Positions 15,416 to 28,000 of a stretch of DNA of 64,000 bases are shown here, in pieces (within the stretch, counting starts at the first letter, position 1; each line of letters starts with the position of its first letter). The stretch is from the NCBI GenBank assembly GCA_017550335.1, contig JAFZPM010000022.1, forward strand, positions 1 through 64,000. The letters are read 5' to 3'. A model generated the notes under the pieces. That model made no database searches and had not been told where the DNA came from. It was given only the letters and a program-made list of their open reading frames with translations. Source of the DNA: Paludibacteraceae bacterium (GTDB lineage: Bacteria; Bacteroidota; Bacteroidia; Bacteroidales; Paludibacteraceae). The position numbers and the translations under genes were made by a program.

Positions 15416-16324
15416 TTAAAGGCCTAACAAATCACAGATGACCGCCTGGCGCGCGAAGACACCGTTGCGGGCTTGCTCGAAGTAGTACGCTTTCTCGTTG
15501 TTGTCCACGTCCTGGTCTATCTCGTTCACCCTAGGAAGCGGGTGGAGGATGCGCATGTTGGGTTTCGTGTTCTCCAGCATCTTGTTGCGCAGGGTATAGA
15601 CGTCCTTCACGCGCTCATACTCGTAGAGGTCGGTGAAGCGCTCCTTCTGCACGCGGGTCATGTAGAGGATGTCTGCGTCCGCTATGTTCGCCTCGTTCAG
15701 CTCCGTGTGCTCCTCGAATTGGATGTTGTGCTCATGGCAGAATAGTTTGTACTCCTCCGGCATCTCCAGCTCCTTAGGGGCGATGAACGAGAAGGTCGGG
15801 TTGAAGTGGTACATGGCCATGATCAGCGAGTGGACGGTGCGTCCGTACTTCAGGTCGCCGACCATGCAGATCTTCAGGTTCTCCAGCTTGCCCTGCGTCT
15901 TCTTGATGGAGTAGAGGTCGAGCATGGTCTGCGTAGGGTGTTGGTTGGCTCCGTCGCCGGCGTTGATGATCGGTACGCGGGAGACCTCCGAAGCGTAGCG
16001 GGCAGCGCCCTCGATCGGGTTACGCATGACGATGAGGTCCGCGTAGTTGCTCACCATGATGATCGTGTCCTTGAGCGTTTCACCCTTGGTGCCGCTGGTG
16101 GTAGCCTTGTCGGCGAATCCGATGATTCGTCCGCCCAAGCGGTTCACCGCCGTCTCGAAACTCAGTCTTGTGCGGGTAGATGGTTCGAAGAAAAGGGTGG
16201 CCACCACCTTCCCGTCAAGGATTTTCTGGTTCGGGTTCTTTTCGAACTCCGCCGCCTTCTCCAGGATCTGAAGGATCTTCTCCTTCGAGTAGTCCGTAAT
16301 GGACACTAAACTTTTTATAGCCAT
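15416..16324 (-). CDS. pyrB: Aspartate carbamoyltransferase catalytic chain
   Basis: A 302-residue enzyme that joins carbamoyl phosphate and aspartate, the first committed step of pyrimidine synthesis. The carbamoyl-phosphate loop [12 protein letters not shown] is at about 45-56 (Ser49-Thr50-Arg51-Thr52), HPTQTMLD at about 131-138, and the HPLPR segment near 265. The mobile loop with TTSGTKGET (about 75-83) is also present. It is transcribed with pyrI from a promoter 110 nt upstream, through a leader that contains a terminator-type hairpin. This suggests regulation by attenuation. Confidence 0.97.
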   Translation of the reverse strand: MAIKSLVSITDYSKEKILQILEKAAEFEKNPNQKILDGKVVATLFFEPSTRTRLSFETAVNRLGGRIIGFADKATTSGTKGETLKDTIIMVSNYADLIVMRNPIEGAARYASEVSRVPIINAGDGANQHPTQTMLDLYSIKKTQGKLENLKICMVGDLKYGRTVHSLIMAMYHFNPTFSFIAPKELEMPEEYKLFCHEHNIQFEEHTELNEANIADADILYMTRVQKERFTDLYEYERVKDVYTLRNKMLENTKPNMRILHPLPRVNEIDQDVDNNEKAYYFEQARNGVFARQAVICDLLGL

Positions 16325-16341
16325 AGCAGTTATGTTTTTTC

Positions 16342-16378
16342 AAAAAAAAACCAATGCGAACCGAATCGCATTGGTTTT
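16342..16378 (-). terminator. Terminator/attenuator hairpin in the pyrBI leader
   Basis: On the minus strand a perfect stem of 11-13 bp (AACCAATGCGA/TCGCATTGGTT, loop TTCGGT) is followed by nine T residues, ending about 18 nt before the pyrB start. It lies downstream of the pyr promoter at 16435-16466, so pyr transcripts must pass it. It can also stop read-through from hppA. Confidence 0.8.
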
Positions 16379-16389
16379 CCCTAAGTATT

Positions 16390-16413
16390 CTATGAATGTT
16401 TTTTCACTTTCAT
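16390..16413 (-). other. Possible leader peptide ORF of pyrBI
   Basis: A seven-codon reading frame (MKVKKHS, stop TAG) lies between the promoter and the hairpin. Its position resembles that of the leader peptide in enterobacterial pyrBI, but the leader RNA lacks the long U-rich pause tract known there. It could be chance. Confidence 0.3.
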
Positions 16414-16434
16414 ATTGTTATGAATCTAACATCG

Positions 16435-16466
16435 CAAAGGTAGTGAAAAAATCAATTTTGTCACAA
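16435..16466 (-). promoter_or_regulatory. Promoter of pyrBI
   Basis: TACCTTTG (-7 box, 16442-16435 on the minus strand) with a TTG-containing -33 box about 21 nt away (near 16464-16466). It lies between the hppA stop and the leader hairpin, and gives an RNA leader of about 105 nt. Confidence 0.7.
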
Positions 16467-16492
16467 GAAAATCTTTTGTTTTTATGCACCCA

Positions 16493-18682
16493 TTAAAGGA
16501 TGTGGATAGCGACGGTGAGACCTGCCATCACGATGGACACCATGCTCATCAGCTTGATGAGGATGTTCAGGGATGGACCGGACGTATCCTTGAATGGGTC
16601 GCCGACCGTGTCGCCCACGACGGTAGCCTTGTGGCAGTCAGAGCCTTTTCCTCCGAAATTGCCTTCCTCCACATATTTCTTGGCATTGTCCCATGCACCA
16701 CCGGCATTCGCCATGAAGACAGCGAGCACGAAACCGCTACTCAATCCACCGATGAGCAGACCGAGAACACCTGCCACGCCAAGGATCACACCCGTAACGA
16801 TCGGAACGATGATTGCCATCAAAGCTGGCAACATCATCTCACGCTGCGCACCCTTTGTGGAGATTGCCACGCAACGTGCGTAGTCAGGATCCGCCTTGCC
16901 TTCGAGGATACCAGAGATCTCGCTGAACTGGCGACGAACCTCCTCCACCATCTTCTGTGCCGCGCGACCCACTGCGTTCATCGTCAATCCACAGAAAACG
17001 AAAGCCATCATGGCACCGATGAAGACACCCACCAATACGATAGGGTTCATCAGGTTCACGTTGTAGGCGTTCATGAAGTCAACCAATGAAGCTTGTGCCG
17101 CTTCGATACCGTTCGGCAAAACCTCGCCGGTACGGATCAGCGCCATCTTGATCTCTTCCACGTAAGAAGCCAACAGCGCCAAAGCCGTCAGTGCGGCGGA
17201 ACCGATGGCGAAGCCCTTACCCGTAGCAGCTGTCGTGTTGCCGAGAGCGTCGAGGGCATCGGTACGTTTGCGCACCTCTGATTCTAGACCACTCATCTCT
17301 GCGTTACCACCAGCGTTGTCGGCGATTGGTCCGTAAGCGTCGGTGGCCAATGTGATACCCAATGTGGAGAGCATACCCACAGCGGCGATACCGATACCAT
17401 ACAAGCCCAAGCTCAGATTCTCAGGCGTGAATTCCACGTTGAATCCGTTTGCGCACAAGTAGGAGAGGATGATGGCCACACCCACCGTCACAACTGGGAT
17501 AGCGGTAGAGAGCATACCGAGGCCGAGACCGGAGATGATCACCGTGGCAGGACCCGTCTGTGAACTCTCAGAAACCTTCTGCGTAGGGCGATAGCTCTGT
17601 GAAGTATAATATTCAGTTGCTTTACCGATGATCACACCGGCGAACAGACCCACCACAACCGACAGGGACATTTGCCACCACTGGCTCGTTTCTGTGCCGA
17701 ACAACCATGCGAAGATGCAGAATGCGGCAACGGCGATCAGCACAGCGGCTGTATTGGTTCCACGGCTCAATGCGGACAGCAATTGTTTCATGCCCGCGTC
17801 CTCCTTGGTCTTCACCAAGAAGATACCCATGATGGACAATGCCACACCGACTGCGGCGATCAATGAAGGGGCGAGCACCGCCTTCAACTGCATGCCCTCG
17901 ACGGCTGAGCTGGCGAATGCGGAAGCACCCAAGGCCATCGTCGCCAAGATGGAGCCTGCGTATGACTCGTACAAGTCGACACCCATGCCGGCCACGTCAC
18001 CCACGTTATCACCCACGTTGTCGGCGATTGTAGCAGGGTTACGAGGGTCATCCTCAGGGATATTGTATTCTGTCTTACCCACCAAGTCAGCGCCTACGTC
18101 AGCGGCTTTGGTGTAGATACCACCGCCCACACGAGCGAACAACGCCTGCGTGGAAGCACCCATACCGAAGGTCAGCATGGTGGTCGTGATGAGGATCAAG
18201 TGATTCTCGGCAGGGATGAAGTGGTCGAGGATGAGGAACCACACCGAAACGTCGAGCAATGCGAGTCCGACAACCGTCAAACCCATCACCGCACCCGAGC
18301 GGAAGGCAACCGTCAAACCATTGTTCAATGTTTGGCGCGCGGCGTTAGCCGTACGAGCCGAAGCGTACGTGGCGGTCTTCATGCCGAAGAAGCCAGCCAA
18401 GCCGGAGAAGAAACCTCCGGTGAGGAATGCGAACGGCACCCAACTGTTCTGTAAACCGATGCATGCCATCACGGTGAAGATGGCCGCAAGCACGATGAAC
18501 ACGATAATCACCACTTTGTACTGCTGTTTGAGGTACGCCATGGCACCTTTGCGGACATGCGCCGCGATCTTTTGCATCAAGTCGGTTCCTTCGGACTCCT
18601 TCAGCATCTGTCTATAGAAGATAAACGCGAAGCCCAGGGCTACCAACGAAGCCGCAAGAACTACATAAATTAAATTTCCCAT
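16493..18682 (-). CDS. hppA: Membrane-bound ion-pumping pyrophosphatase, K+-dependent type
   Basis: A 729-residue integral membrane enzyme that hydrolyses pyrophosphate and pumps Na+ and/or H+ across the inner membrane. About 16 membrane helices are predicted. The substrate loop DVGADLVGKTEYNIPEDDPR is followed by the Mg-binding DNVGDNVGD, and the C-terminal acidic motif is GDTVGDPFKDTSGP. The K+-dependence marker GNTTAA is present (K+-independent enzymes have Lys at the fifth position), so K+ activation is expected. Na+ transport, as in relatives from Bacteroides, is inferred. It ends 168 nt before pyrB. Pyrophosphate from nucleotide synthesis is its natural substrate, but a link with pyrBI is only positional. 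Confidence 0.97.
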   Translation of the reverse strand: MGNLIYVVLAASLVALGFAFIFYRQMLKESEGTDLMQKIAAHVRKGAMAYLKQQYKVVIIVFIVLAAIFTVMACIGLQNSWVPFAFLTGGFFSGLAGFFGMKTATYASARTANAARQTLNNGLTVAFRSGAVMGLTVVGLALLDVSVWFLILDHFIPAENHLILITTTMLTFGMGASTQALFARVGGGIYTKAADVGADLVGKTEYNIPEDDPRNPATIADNVGDNVGDVAGMGVDLYESYAGSILATMALGASAFASSAVEGMQLKAVLAPSLIAAVGVALSIMGIFLVKTKEDAGMKQLLSALSRGTNTAAVLIAVAAFCIFAWLFGTETSQWWQMSLSVVVGLFAGVIIGKATEYYTSQSYRPTQKVSESSQTGPATVIISGLGLGMLSTAIPVVTVGVAIILSYLCANGFNVEFTPENLSLGLYGIGIAAVGMLSTLGITLATDAYGPIADNAGGNAEMSGLESEVRKRTDALDALGNTTAATGKGFAIGSAALTALALLASYVEEIKMALIRTGEVLPNGIEAAQASLVDFMNAYNVNLMNPIVLVGVFIGAMMAFVFCGLTMNAVGRAAQKMVEEVRRQFSEISGILEGKADPDYARCVAISTKGAQREMMLPALMAIIVPIVTGVILGVAGVLGLLIGGLSSGFVLAVFMANAGGAWDNAKKYVEEGNFGGKGSDCHKATVVGDTVGDPFKDTSGPSLNILIKLMSMVSIVMAGLTVAIHIL

Positions 18683-18856
18683 AAGCGATATAAATTATTA
18701 ATCAATATTTCTCTCTACTCTTCAACATCAACCTCTCTATTCAACCTCACCATCACTCTTCCTCACTCGCAACACACTCACGTATTATGTCGCCGGTAAT
18801 TCGTCGTGGGTAATCATTTTTCTGCTTTTTAACATAAATTCACTAACACTGCATAG

Positions 18857-18864
18857 CAAAGTTA
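18857..18864 (-). promoter_or_regulatory. Probable -7 box of hppA
   Basis: TAACTTTG on the minus strand, 175 nt before the start codon. No clear TTTG -33 box is seen. The leader between box and gene is strikingly purine-rich on the mRNA strand, with no gene. The whole gap 18683-19059 holds only this and the next gene's promoter. Confidence 0.5.
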
Positions 18865-18988
18865 AAATTTATTTTGAGAAAAAAGTGGCTCTTGTTGAGT
18901 TTTTTTAGCGAAAGTGCGGAAAAGAACGCATGAAAATGTAAAAATATATTAAAATATCTGTTTGGAATTTCAAATGAATTGTTATCTT

Positions 18989-18996
18989 TACATTTG
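18989..18996 (+). promoter_or_regulatory. Probable -7 box of the giant adhesin operon
   Basis: TACATTTG, with a TTTG at 18961-18964 (spacer 24 nt, longer than usual). The start codon is 64 nt downstream. Confidence 0.5.
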
Positions 18997-19059
18997 CAAA
19001 TTATTTGCCCCCGTTTCCGCTAAGGGAAAACATAGGGGAATAGGGGGTTCTAAGAGAAA

Positions 19060-22000
19060 ATGAAACAAGGTATGTGCATAAAAAATAAGGTTATGGTGAA
19101 ACGTTTACTTCAGGTGGATGGCATTTGTCTGACGGCTGTTTTGTTCTTCTTACTGGCTAACATTCAGCTTGTTAGAGCGGATGGTTCCAAGGATATGTAT
19201 CCGGCGGACTACTTCGCTAGGTATGCCTCGGCTGGTGTCACTACTTCGAATGCCGGAAGTTACAGGGCTTGTCTGATGAGTGGAATACCCACAGGATCTG
19301 ATCCGAATCTGGCATCTCCGTTTCCCACGAACGGCACGCTGAAGGTGTATGCCAAGGAGGGAGAACATATCTACATGGCCTCGAGCGCCATGGTGTTGAG
19401 GAACAATACGACCAAGGAAACATACGGAAAGATAATCTGGCGTGCCCCGGATGGGACGTCGGGCAGTGTCGAGAATCTCCGAAGGGGTGGTTTGATCGCC
19501 AACAGGTCGGAGGAGTTGGCGGGCCCGAACATTAACGGCTCTACCTCCGGCTACGATGCCTATAAGCTTACGGTCGGTGCCGGGCAGGAGGGTGTGTGGG
19601 AAATCGATTTCATCGGTACGACCACTACGATGAACTTCTCGGGGGAGACGGCTTCCCGTCATAAAATCGATGGATGGACGGAGGATACCAACCGCCCTTA
19701 CATCAATGCGTTCGATGTCTCCGTCTCTAATGTGGCTGATGACGCTTTCATCAAAGGACGTGTCTATGCGAACGTCCTGAACCTGATGATGCCGTCTGCC
19801 CATAATAATGTTGATTTCTCATGCCAATGGTACACCACCTTCTACGTCTTGACCAATACGGGTTATCTATATGAGGTGAAGCCTAACGGACAGAACGGAC
19901 ATTTCTCCACCTTCTTCGCGAACAACAAGGGCGTGCAGACGGATCCTGTCGGATGGATTAACAATAATTCGGATTATTCTTCTTCCTTGGCGGTCTCTTG
20001 CTATGGTGGATTCGCCTCTTATAAGAGTCTGGACTGTGATGTCTCTTCCAATAACCGTTTCCGTGACAATAAGGTGCCTACGTATGACCCCCGTCGCCCT
20101 GACATGGCGTTGACGAGGATTGTGGACGGAGAGGAGAAGACGGTGGATGATATCACACATAAGATATTCTTCTGCATGCCATCTCAGGACATGCCTGCCT
20201 ATGCGCGGGCGGTGTATGGCTCGAAGGTGGATAGCACATGGTTGCTGACGAACCTCAACTCGGAGGATGCGCCGCTGATCTCCAACCTCAGTCTGGTGGG
20301 CAAGGAGAGCAGGTTGCCTGGCGTGCTGGGCCCGGAGGGTGTCGATATATTCTTCGAGGCGAACGCTTCCGGCGATTATCTCATCGAGATGGTCTTCGGG
20401 GATGGCTATGCGAACAGGACATTCGCGGGTTACTGCGAAAAGGGTGAGAACGTGATAGACTGGGATGGCTTGGACGGTAACGGGAAGCGTGTGCCTGTCG
20501 TGAACGTCTCCTTGGCGGGTAAACTGAAGTCCGCCGAGATCCATTTCCCTTTCTTCGACTTGGAGAGCAACAAGAACGGATTCTCTTTGAACCAGCTCAA
20601 TGCGGAATGGACTGCGGTGGAGCGGGACACCATCTATTGGGATGACTCTTCCCTGAACGGTGTCGGTGCGTTGGCGTCAGGGGAGGATCCTCTGCAGATG
20701 ACGACGGGTACCCCTTCCCCAGGTCATAAGTGGTTGTATAACAGTGGAAGCAACCGTGGTGACAAACGTGTCATAGACACCTGGACATTCGCGCAAGGTG
20801 CGAGCCGTGGCACGCAGAATCTGTCCGCCTACTCCCGCTATATAGATTTGGGTATCACTTCCGTGACTTGTGACACTTCCGTGGCGCACGTCGGCGAAAC
20901 CGTTTCCTACACGTTGGGTGTCGTGAATAAGGCAGGCGGAAAGGTGGAGTACAAGGGGGATTCCGTGATCGTGGACTCCGATGCGGACAGTGCGTCGGTG
21001 GGCGTTTGGTTCCCTAGAGGGGGCTTCGTCACCACGTCGATTGAGTTGTTGGATTCTGACGACCCTACCTGTAGGGTGGCGCGCCAGCCTTCCAGCACGG
21101 AGTTCGGCTTGGGCTTTATTTCCCTGAAGAATGGCAAACGGGCTACCCTGAGGGTTTCGGGTTACGCCACTTCGTCCTTGGCACATAATTATATCCAGCC
21201 GATCGGTTTCATCATGCGTCCGGGTGACTTCTTTGAGGTGGACGCCAAGAACCTCGCATCGGATGGTATGCCGCTTAATCCATTGAATGAATATGAAGGA
21301 ATAGAGAATGACAACGTCATGATGGCGGTCGGTTCGCTCTTCCTGCTCAACTCGGCGCCGGATGCGCTATCCAATGACACGGTTGTGCCTGCGGGCAGGA
21401 TCGTGACGGGTAATGTCCTGAACAATGACAAGGATGTGGACGGTGACGTGCTTAGTGTGGTCGGTTATATGGTGAATGGCTCCATGGGGACGCTGGGCGA
21501 TCCGATGACTATCCAGAAGGAGGGACAACCTTGCGGCTTGTTCGTGCTGAATGCGGACGGTTCCTACACCTTCACGGCGGACGGTTCCTATGATGGTAGG
21601 GTCCCTGACATCTATTATGGTGTATCCGATGGTTTCACGGGTAATACCACTTATGGAGGGGAGGATCTGATCCCAGGCATGGATACATCCCGTATGAACA
21701 TCCAGGTGCTGCCGAACCATTCGCCTACGGTATCGCCTACATCGGTTTCCATCAATAGGATGGGAAGCAGGACGTGGTTGCCTATCACCATCAGCGATGA
21801 GGATGGCGATTCGCTCGTGATTTCCTTGTCGGGTGCCGACGCTTCTTCGTTTGAGGTGAGTGGCGATAGCGTCTTTTATATTGGTTCGGCTGTCGCTTCG
21901 GAGACCGTTGCCCATTTCGACCTTACGGTTGACGATGGGGTGCGCGCACCTGTGGTGGTTCCTATCTCCGTGACGATCAAGGTGAACCAGGCGCCTACTT

Positions 22001-25000
22001 TATCGCCTAGCGATGTCACCATCTCCGCCAAGTATAAAACGGCTGGCACTTATTTGATCCCTGTTGTGTTCAGTGATCCTGACGGTGATAAGGTGACCGT
22101 CTCCCCAGCGATCGGTGGGGAATCTCCAAGCTATTTCTCCGTGGAAGATAACAATCTGTATTTCGTGGCGACGGGAGGTAATTACGGAAACACCAGGAGG
22201 CTTGGCATATCGACCTATAATCTCAAACTGACCGCGACGGATGACAAGGGAGTTTCCTCCTTATTGTCCTTGACGGTTAGAATCAATGTGACGCAGGAAA
22301 CCATTGAGGAAAGCGGTGCGTATGCTTATGCGCTGGACGATATTTATTATGGTGCATCACTCTCGGAGGCTTTGGTGTATGGCGCCGAATGCGATGGCTC
22401 TTGGAACATAAGTGATAGTGTCTTGGGTGTGATTGACACGACCACGGTATTGCCTGCCGGCGTGCATTCCTTGGAGATGCTGTTCACTCCTGCTTCCGCC
22501 TCTTATCAGGCGAAGTCGGTGAACGTGCGCTTTAACATATTGCCTCGCCCCATCACATTGGAGTCCGGGAATGCCGAGAAGATTTATGATGGCGACGCTC
22601 TCTCGGAGCCACAGGTGACCATCGTTTCCGGTTCTTTGTTAGGCTCGGAGAGCTTCACCTATGGCAATTTCGCGACCTTGATCAGTGCCGACACGATAGA
22701 GAACACCTTCTCGTACGCAGCGGCGGCGGGAACATCGCTTTCAAATTATAACGTCACCGTGCGGTACGGATCGTTGATTGTGAGTCCTCGTCCGATCACG
22801 CTCCAGTCTGTTAGCGCCACGAAGATGTTTGACGGAACGCCTCTGACGGGGCCTACGGTGAATGTCTCTTCCGGTAGCTTCGTGGGTGTGGATGAGTTCA
22901 CCTACTCCAACTTCGCTTCCATCACGGAGGTGGGTAGCGTGGATAACACCTTCAGTTATGCGCCAGCCCCGGGTGTGACGCTCTCCAACTATGCTGTCAC
23001 GCAGGAGTTTGGTACGCTGACCGTTGAACCTCTTGTTTGGACAGGGGATTATGACATCAATCTGTCGGGAAGCACTTATCTGTATGATGGTACCGCGCAC
23101 GAACCTTCCGCCACGATCGAGGCGAGTGGTTATGTGTTGGACGAGACCTTCTTCAACATACGGTACGAGAATAACGTCAATGCGGGAGATTCGGCCATGG
23201 CCATTATCTCCAGCAAGGAAAATAGCGGTGTGGTCTTCAAGACGGATACCGCCTTCTTCTCCATCACGAAACGTTCTGTCGTGATCAAGTCCGCCTCTTG
23301 TGAGCAGGCATACAACGGCTCTCTGCTTGAGTGCCATGACATCGAGTCTGTGAAGGGCGATAGTCTGGCGGACGGTGATTCCTTCACGGCGAGCTATACC
23401 GCCTCCCTCCTTCATGTGGGAGAGGTGGATAACGAGTTCCAGGTCACTATCGACGAGCGTAATTATGATGTCACGCTTGTGTACGGATCCCTGAAGGTGA
23501 CTCCGAGGGCCGTCACGTTGTCTGAGACGACGGTCGCATGGAGTGACGACGCCTATGCGTATGACGGTCAGGAGCATTGCCCGACCGCGACCATCACCGT
23601 CGACGGTATAGTGTTGGACCCTGTCCGCAACTATACGGTCACTTGCTCCAATAACGTGCAGGTGGGAGAGAATACGGCGGTCGCTCATGTCTCTGAAAAG
23701 GCGGGCGGTGATTTTTCTTTCAGTGATTACGATGCATATTTCTCCATCACACCGGCTATCGTCCGTATCACGGGCAGGAGTGTCGCCGAGAAGACCTATG
23801 ACGGCACGACGTCAGCCACGGTCACTTTGAGTGGCGTGACTGGATTCCTCTCCGGCGAGGAGGTGGATGTGGAGGTGAACGCTTCTTTCCTTGATGCGAA
23901 TGCGGGGACGGGCAAGGATGTGGAGATTTCATACGCTTTGACCGGCTCGGACCGCTCCAATTACCGGTTGGAGGTGGAGACCGAGACATATCCTGACGGG
24001 GTGATCAAGCCTCTGGAGGTTGCCCTGTCTTGGAGTGGTGGCCCGCTTTTCGCCTACGACGGTTTGTCGAAACGTGTGGAGGCTTCCGTCACGAACGCGA
24101 TCGGTTCGGAGATGGTCAGCGTGTTGACATATGATAGCAATGAAGCTACGGAGGTCGGTGATTATGTCGCTAAGGCGTTGTCATTGGACAATGATAATTA
24201 TAGCTTGCCGGCTGACGCTTCGTACAGTTGGTCCATCCGCCCTAATTTCGTGGATGCGGAGATCTCCTTGGAGGACACGCCGTACGAGTATGACCAAACC
24301 GCTCATGAGCCTAGTGCGATCGTTAAGGTGGAAGGGGTTGAGTTGGATGCCTCGAATTACGTCGTTTCCTATGAGAACAATGTGGAGGCGGGTGATTCCG
24401 CCATGGCGATTGTCTCCAAGTCTGCGAGTGGCACCTATTTCTTCAATACGGACACGCTCTATTTCTCCATCGGGAAACGTAGTGTCTTGTTCCGCTCCGA
24501 TTCCTGCAGAAAGGTTTATGATGGCTCTCCTTTGACATGCGAGTCGGCTGCGGCTGTGGATCCTTCCCGGGTATTGCCGGGAGACACTTATTCCGTGTCG
24601 TATACGGGTTCCCAGACAAATGTGGGTGTGAGCGACAATACGTTCACTGTAGTATTCGATAAGGATAATTATGTGGTTGAATATGAGTTCGGTACGTTGC
24701 GTGTCACTCCTAAGCCTATCGAGATCGACTCGTCCGACATTGAATGGAACGAGACTGAGTTCGTCTATGATGGGGAGGAGCATTGCCCGACCGCCACGAT
24801 CACAGTCGGTGGAAATGTGCTGAACCCGTTGACCGATTATAGGATTGTCTGTGAGAACAATGTCAACGTGGGAGATGAAGTGGCCCATATCGCCGTGCGT
24901 TCGCAGGATGGAGGCAACTTCGAGTTCACTGATTATGTGGTGAATTTCTCCATCAAGCCTGCTGTCATCACCATCACGGATTCCACGATTTATGAGAAGA

Positions 25001-28000
25001 CGTTCGATGGCGGGCAGACGGCGACTGTCGTGGTGAACGCGGTCTCCTTCAAAGCTCCTAAGGACTCCATCCAAGTCATCGCGACCGGAAAGTTCGCCAA
25101 TGCTTTGGCGGGTAAGAACAAGAAGGTCAACATCACCTATCAGTTGACAGGTCCGGATAGTGATAATTATACGCTTGCTTATAACAAAGTGACATATACG
25201 AAGGGTGTGATTTATCCGAAGGAGGTTGAACTCTTGTGGAGCAAGCCTGACACGTTTGTCTATGATGGTTTGAAGCATGGCGTCTCTGCCGAAGTGCATA
25301 CCAATGTCCATGTTTCTACGATGTATGCGACTGGATATGAGGGCGATTCCGCAGTCAATGTAGGTAGGTACGTGGCCCGTGTGAAGGGTGTGACCAACTC
25401 GAACTTCAAGTTGCCGGAGAATGACTCTTTGGTGTGGATGATTATCCCAAGCGGTATTGATTCGAGTGCGTTCGAGCTTCAGGAGAACACTTTCACATAC
25501 GATGCGATGCCTCATCCTGTCACGTTTGTTGCAGACCCTGCGTTGCAGTTTGTGGAGGGCGACGATTATACGATTTCCTACAAATATAGGAGAAGTGAGG
25601 GCACCTCTTCGTGGACGGGCTTCTCACCGATTAATGCGGGTACCTATGACATCAAACTGACTATCCTCAACCCTAATTACGAGAATGTTGACTTGACGGG
25701 TTGGCAGATGACGATCAATAAGGCTCCGGTCACCGTCTCTTCCAGTGTTGTGGAGACGAAGGTTTATGACCGCACGCTTGATGCGACAGTCTCTGTCGAT
25801 GGCGTCAATGGTGTTGTCGGGGATGAGGATGTGCATGCCTTGGCTGTCGCTCAATACGACACCTTCACGACGGATGCCTCTTCCATCCGTGTCGTTTACC
25901 AAATCTACGGAGAGGATGTGTCGAACTATTATCTGCAGGATTCCACTTTCGTGACGAACGGTTCTATCTCTCCTCTTCTTGTGACGGTGGAGGGTACTGC
26001 TGTTCTGGACAAGAGTTATGACGGTACTCTTGACGCTGTGGCCTCAGTGGGTTCGTTGAAGGATGTGATAAGTCCGGATGTGGTGAATGTATCCGTTTCA
26101 TCGGCTTACTTCTCCAGTGATACGATTGGTGTTGGCACGGATGTCTACGTCACCTATCGTTTGTCCGGTCAGGATGCCGCCAATTACATCGTGAAACCAG
26201 ACACATTGAAGGGTAATATCCTTGAGCCTGCCGTCACATTCGCATGGGAAGTCGAGGATACCGTTTATGGTGCGGCTGTTGTCGGTAAGAACCCGATGGC
26301 GCAGATCAACCAGACGTTGGAAGGAGAGATCTCCTACTTCGTCGATGGTCTCCCTGTGGACACGGGTTATGTGATCCCTGCGGGTACACACTCCTTGTTG
26401 GCGCAGTTCTCCGGAGAGGGCGGTTTCGAGGTTCCTTCGGGAGGTAAATCCATCCGTGTGTCTAGAAAGCATATCGTCCTTGACGCTTATGACATTAATC
26501 CGACGAAGGCGTATGACGGAACCGATTCCGTACTTTCCCTAAGGACGGATAGCCTATTGGTTGGGGTAGTGGGGAATGACGATGTACGTTTGGCTTCGCT
26601 CTCCGCTAAATATAATAGTGCGCAGGTGGGTGCGGATAAGACCATTACGGTCAGCATGTCGTTGGCGGGTACTGACACTGCCAACTATGAGGTGGGGGAT
26701 GAGTTCCTGCCGGGTGTGATCCGTAAACGAGAGGTGAAGCTCGCCGCCGGTGATAGCACGAAGGTGTATGATGGTACGCCACTCGTCTTCGATAGCGTCG
26801 CGATCATAGGCGATGGGTTCATCGAGGGAGACCTCCTGAGTGTCCATGCGGTCGGAAACATCATCGAGCCTGGGCATGTGCTGAATAAGGTGGTCTTCGA
26901 GTTCGCGAATGATTCGGTTGTGGATAATTATGAAATCATCGTCGCAAGGGGATTCCTGGTTGTCACCAAGATACCGCAGGAGATGCCTAACGTCACACCG
27001 GTCGACGAGTCTATCCTCGGTCTTAATGACGGACAACTTTTGAATCTGACGGTTGAAATGGAGATGCACGACGAGAATAGTGCCACGTTCGAGATGGTGA
27101 CCCGTCTCGACTCGCTCTACGCTCCGGGCACGTACTATATCCGTTATCCTGAAAAACAATATTATGACTCGTCCGAGACGCAGGTGGTGGTTATCCTTCC
27201 TGGTCGTGGCGAGTTCTTGGTGGAGGCTTCTTCCTCAGATACCGTGAAGGGTTCTGCTGTGGGTGGGGGCTCTTACCTCTACCAGTCGAACGTGACGCTT
27301 GAGGCTGTCGCTAACACTGGCTACCATTTCGTGGCATGGAACGATTCCCTCACCGATAATCCGTTCACCTTTGTCCTGATGGGCGACACCTCTTTCCTCG
27401 CCTCTTTCGCACCGAATCGTTACGAGTTGTATGTGACGGATCGGGGCACTGCGGTGGATTCCCTCTCCATACTGTTCGGTGACACGGTTGTGGAGTCCAT
27501 GCTGGGCGTGACGCTCCAGAGGGAGGGATATGACTTCGCTGGATGGTCTCCTTCTTTCCCTATCGTGATGGGTGCGGCTGATGTCTCGGTTGAGGCTCAG
27601 TGGAAGCGGCAGATGTTCTTGGTCGATGTGGATACGTTGACGGAACGGGGTAGGGTGCTCACTTCCTTCGAGAACCCTGTCGCATACGGTGATACGGTTG
27701 AGCTGACGGCCACGCCTTCCGAGGGATACCATTTCGTGGCTTGGAACGATGGAACGACGGTTAATCCGTATGCTGTGCAGGTGAAGAGCGACACTTCCCT
27801 GGGCGCGCTCTTCGAGCCGAACGAACACTCGCTTTATGTGGTGTCGGAGGGTATCGCGCTGGATACGATTCCAACTTTGTTCGGTGACACCATATACGAA
27901 TCCGCATTGAATCTGAGTGCTCCGCTCGAGAAGGTGGGTCATCTCTTTGCGGGTTGGTCTCCTGCCTTCCCTGTGGTGGCGGGTGATTCTGACATGACGG

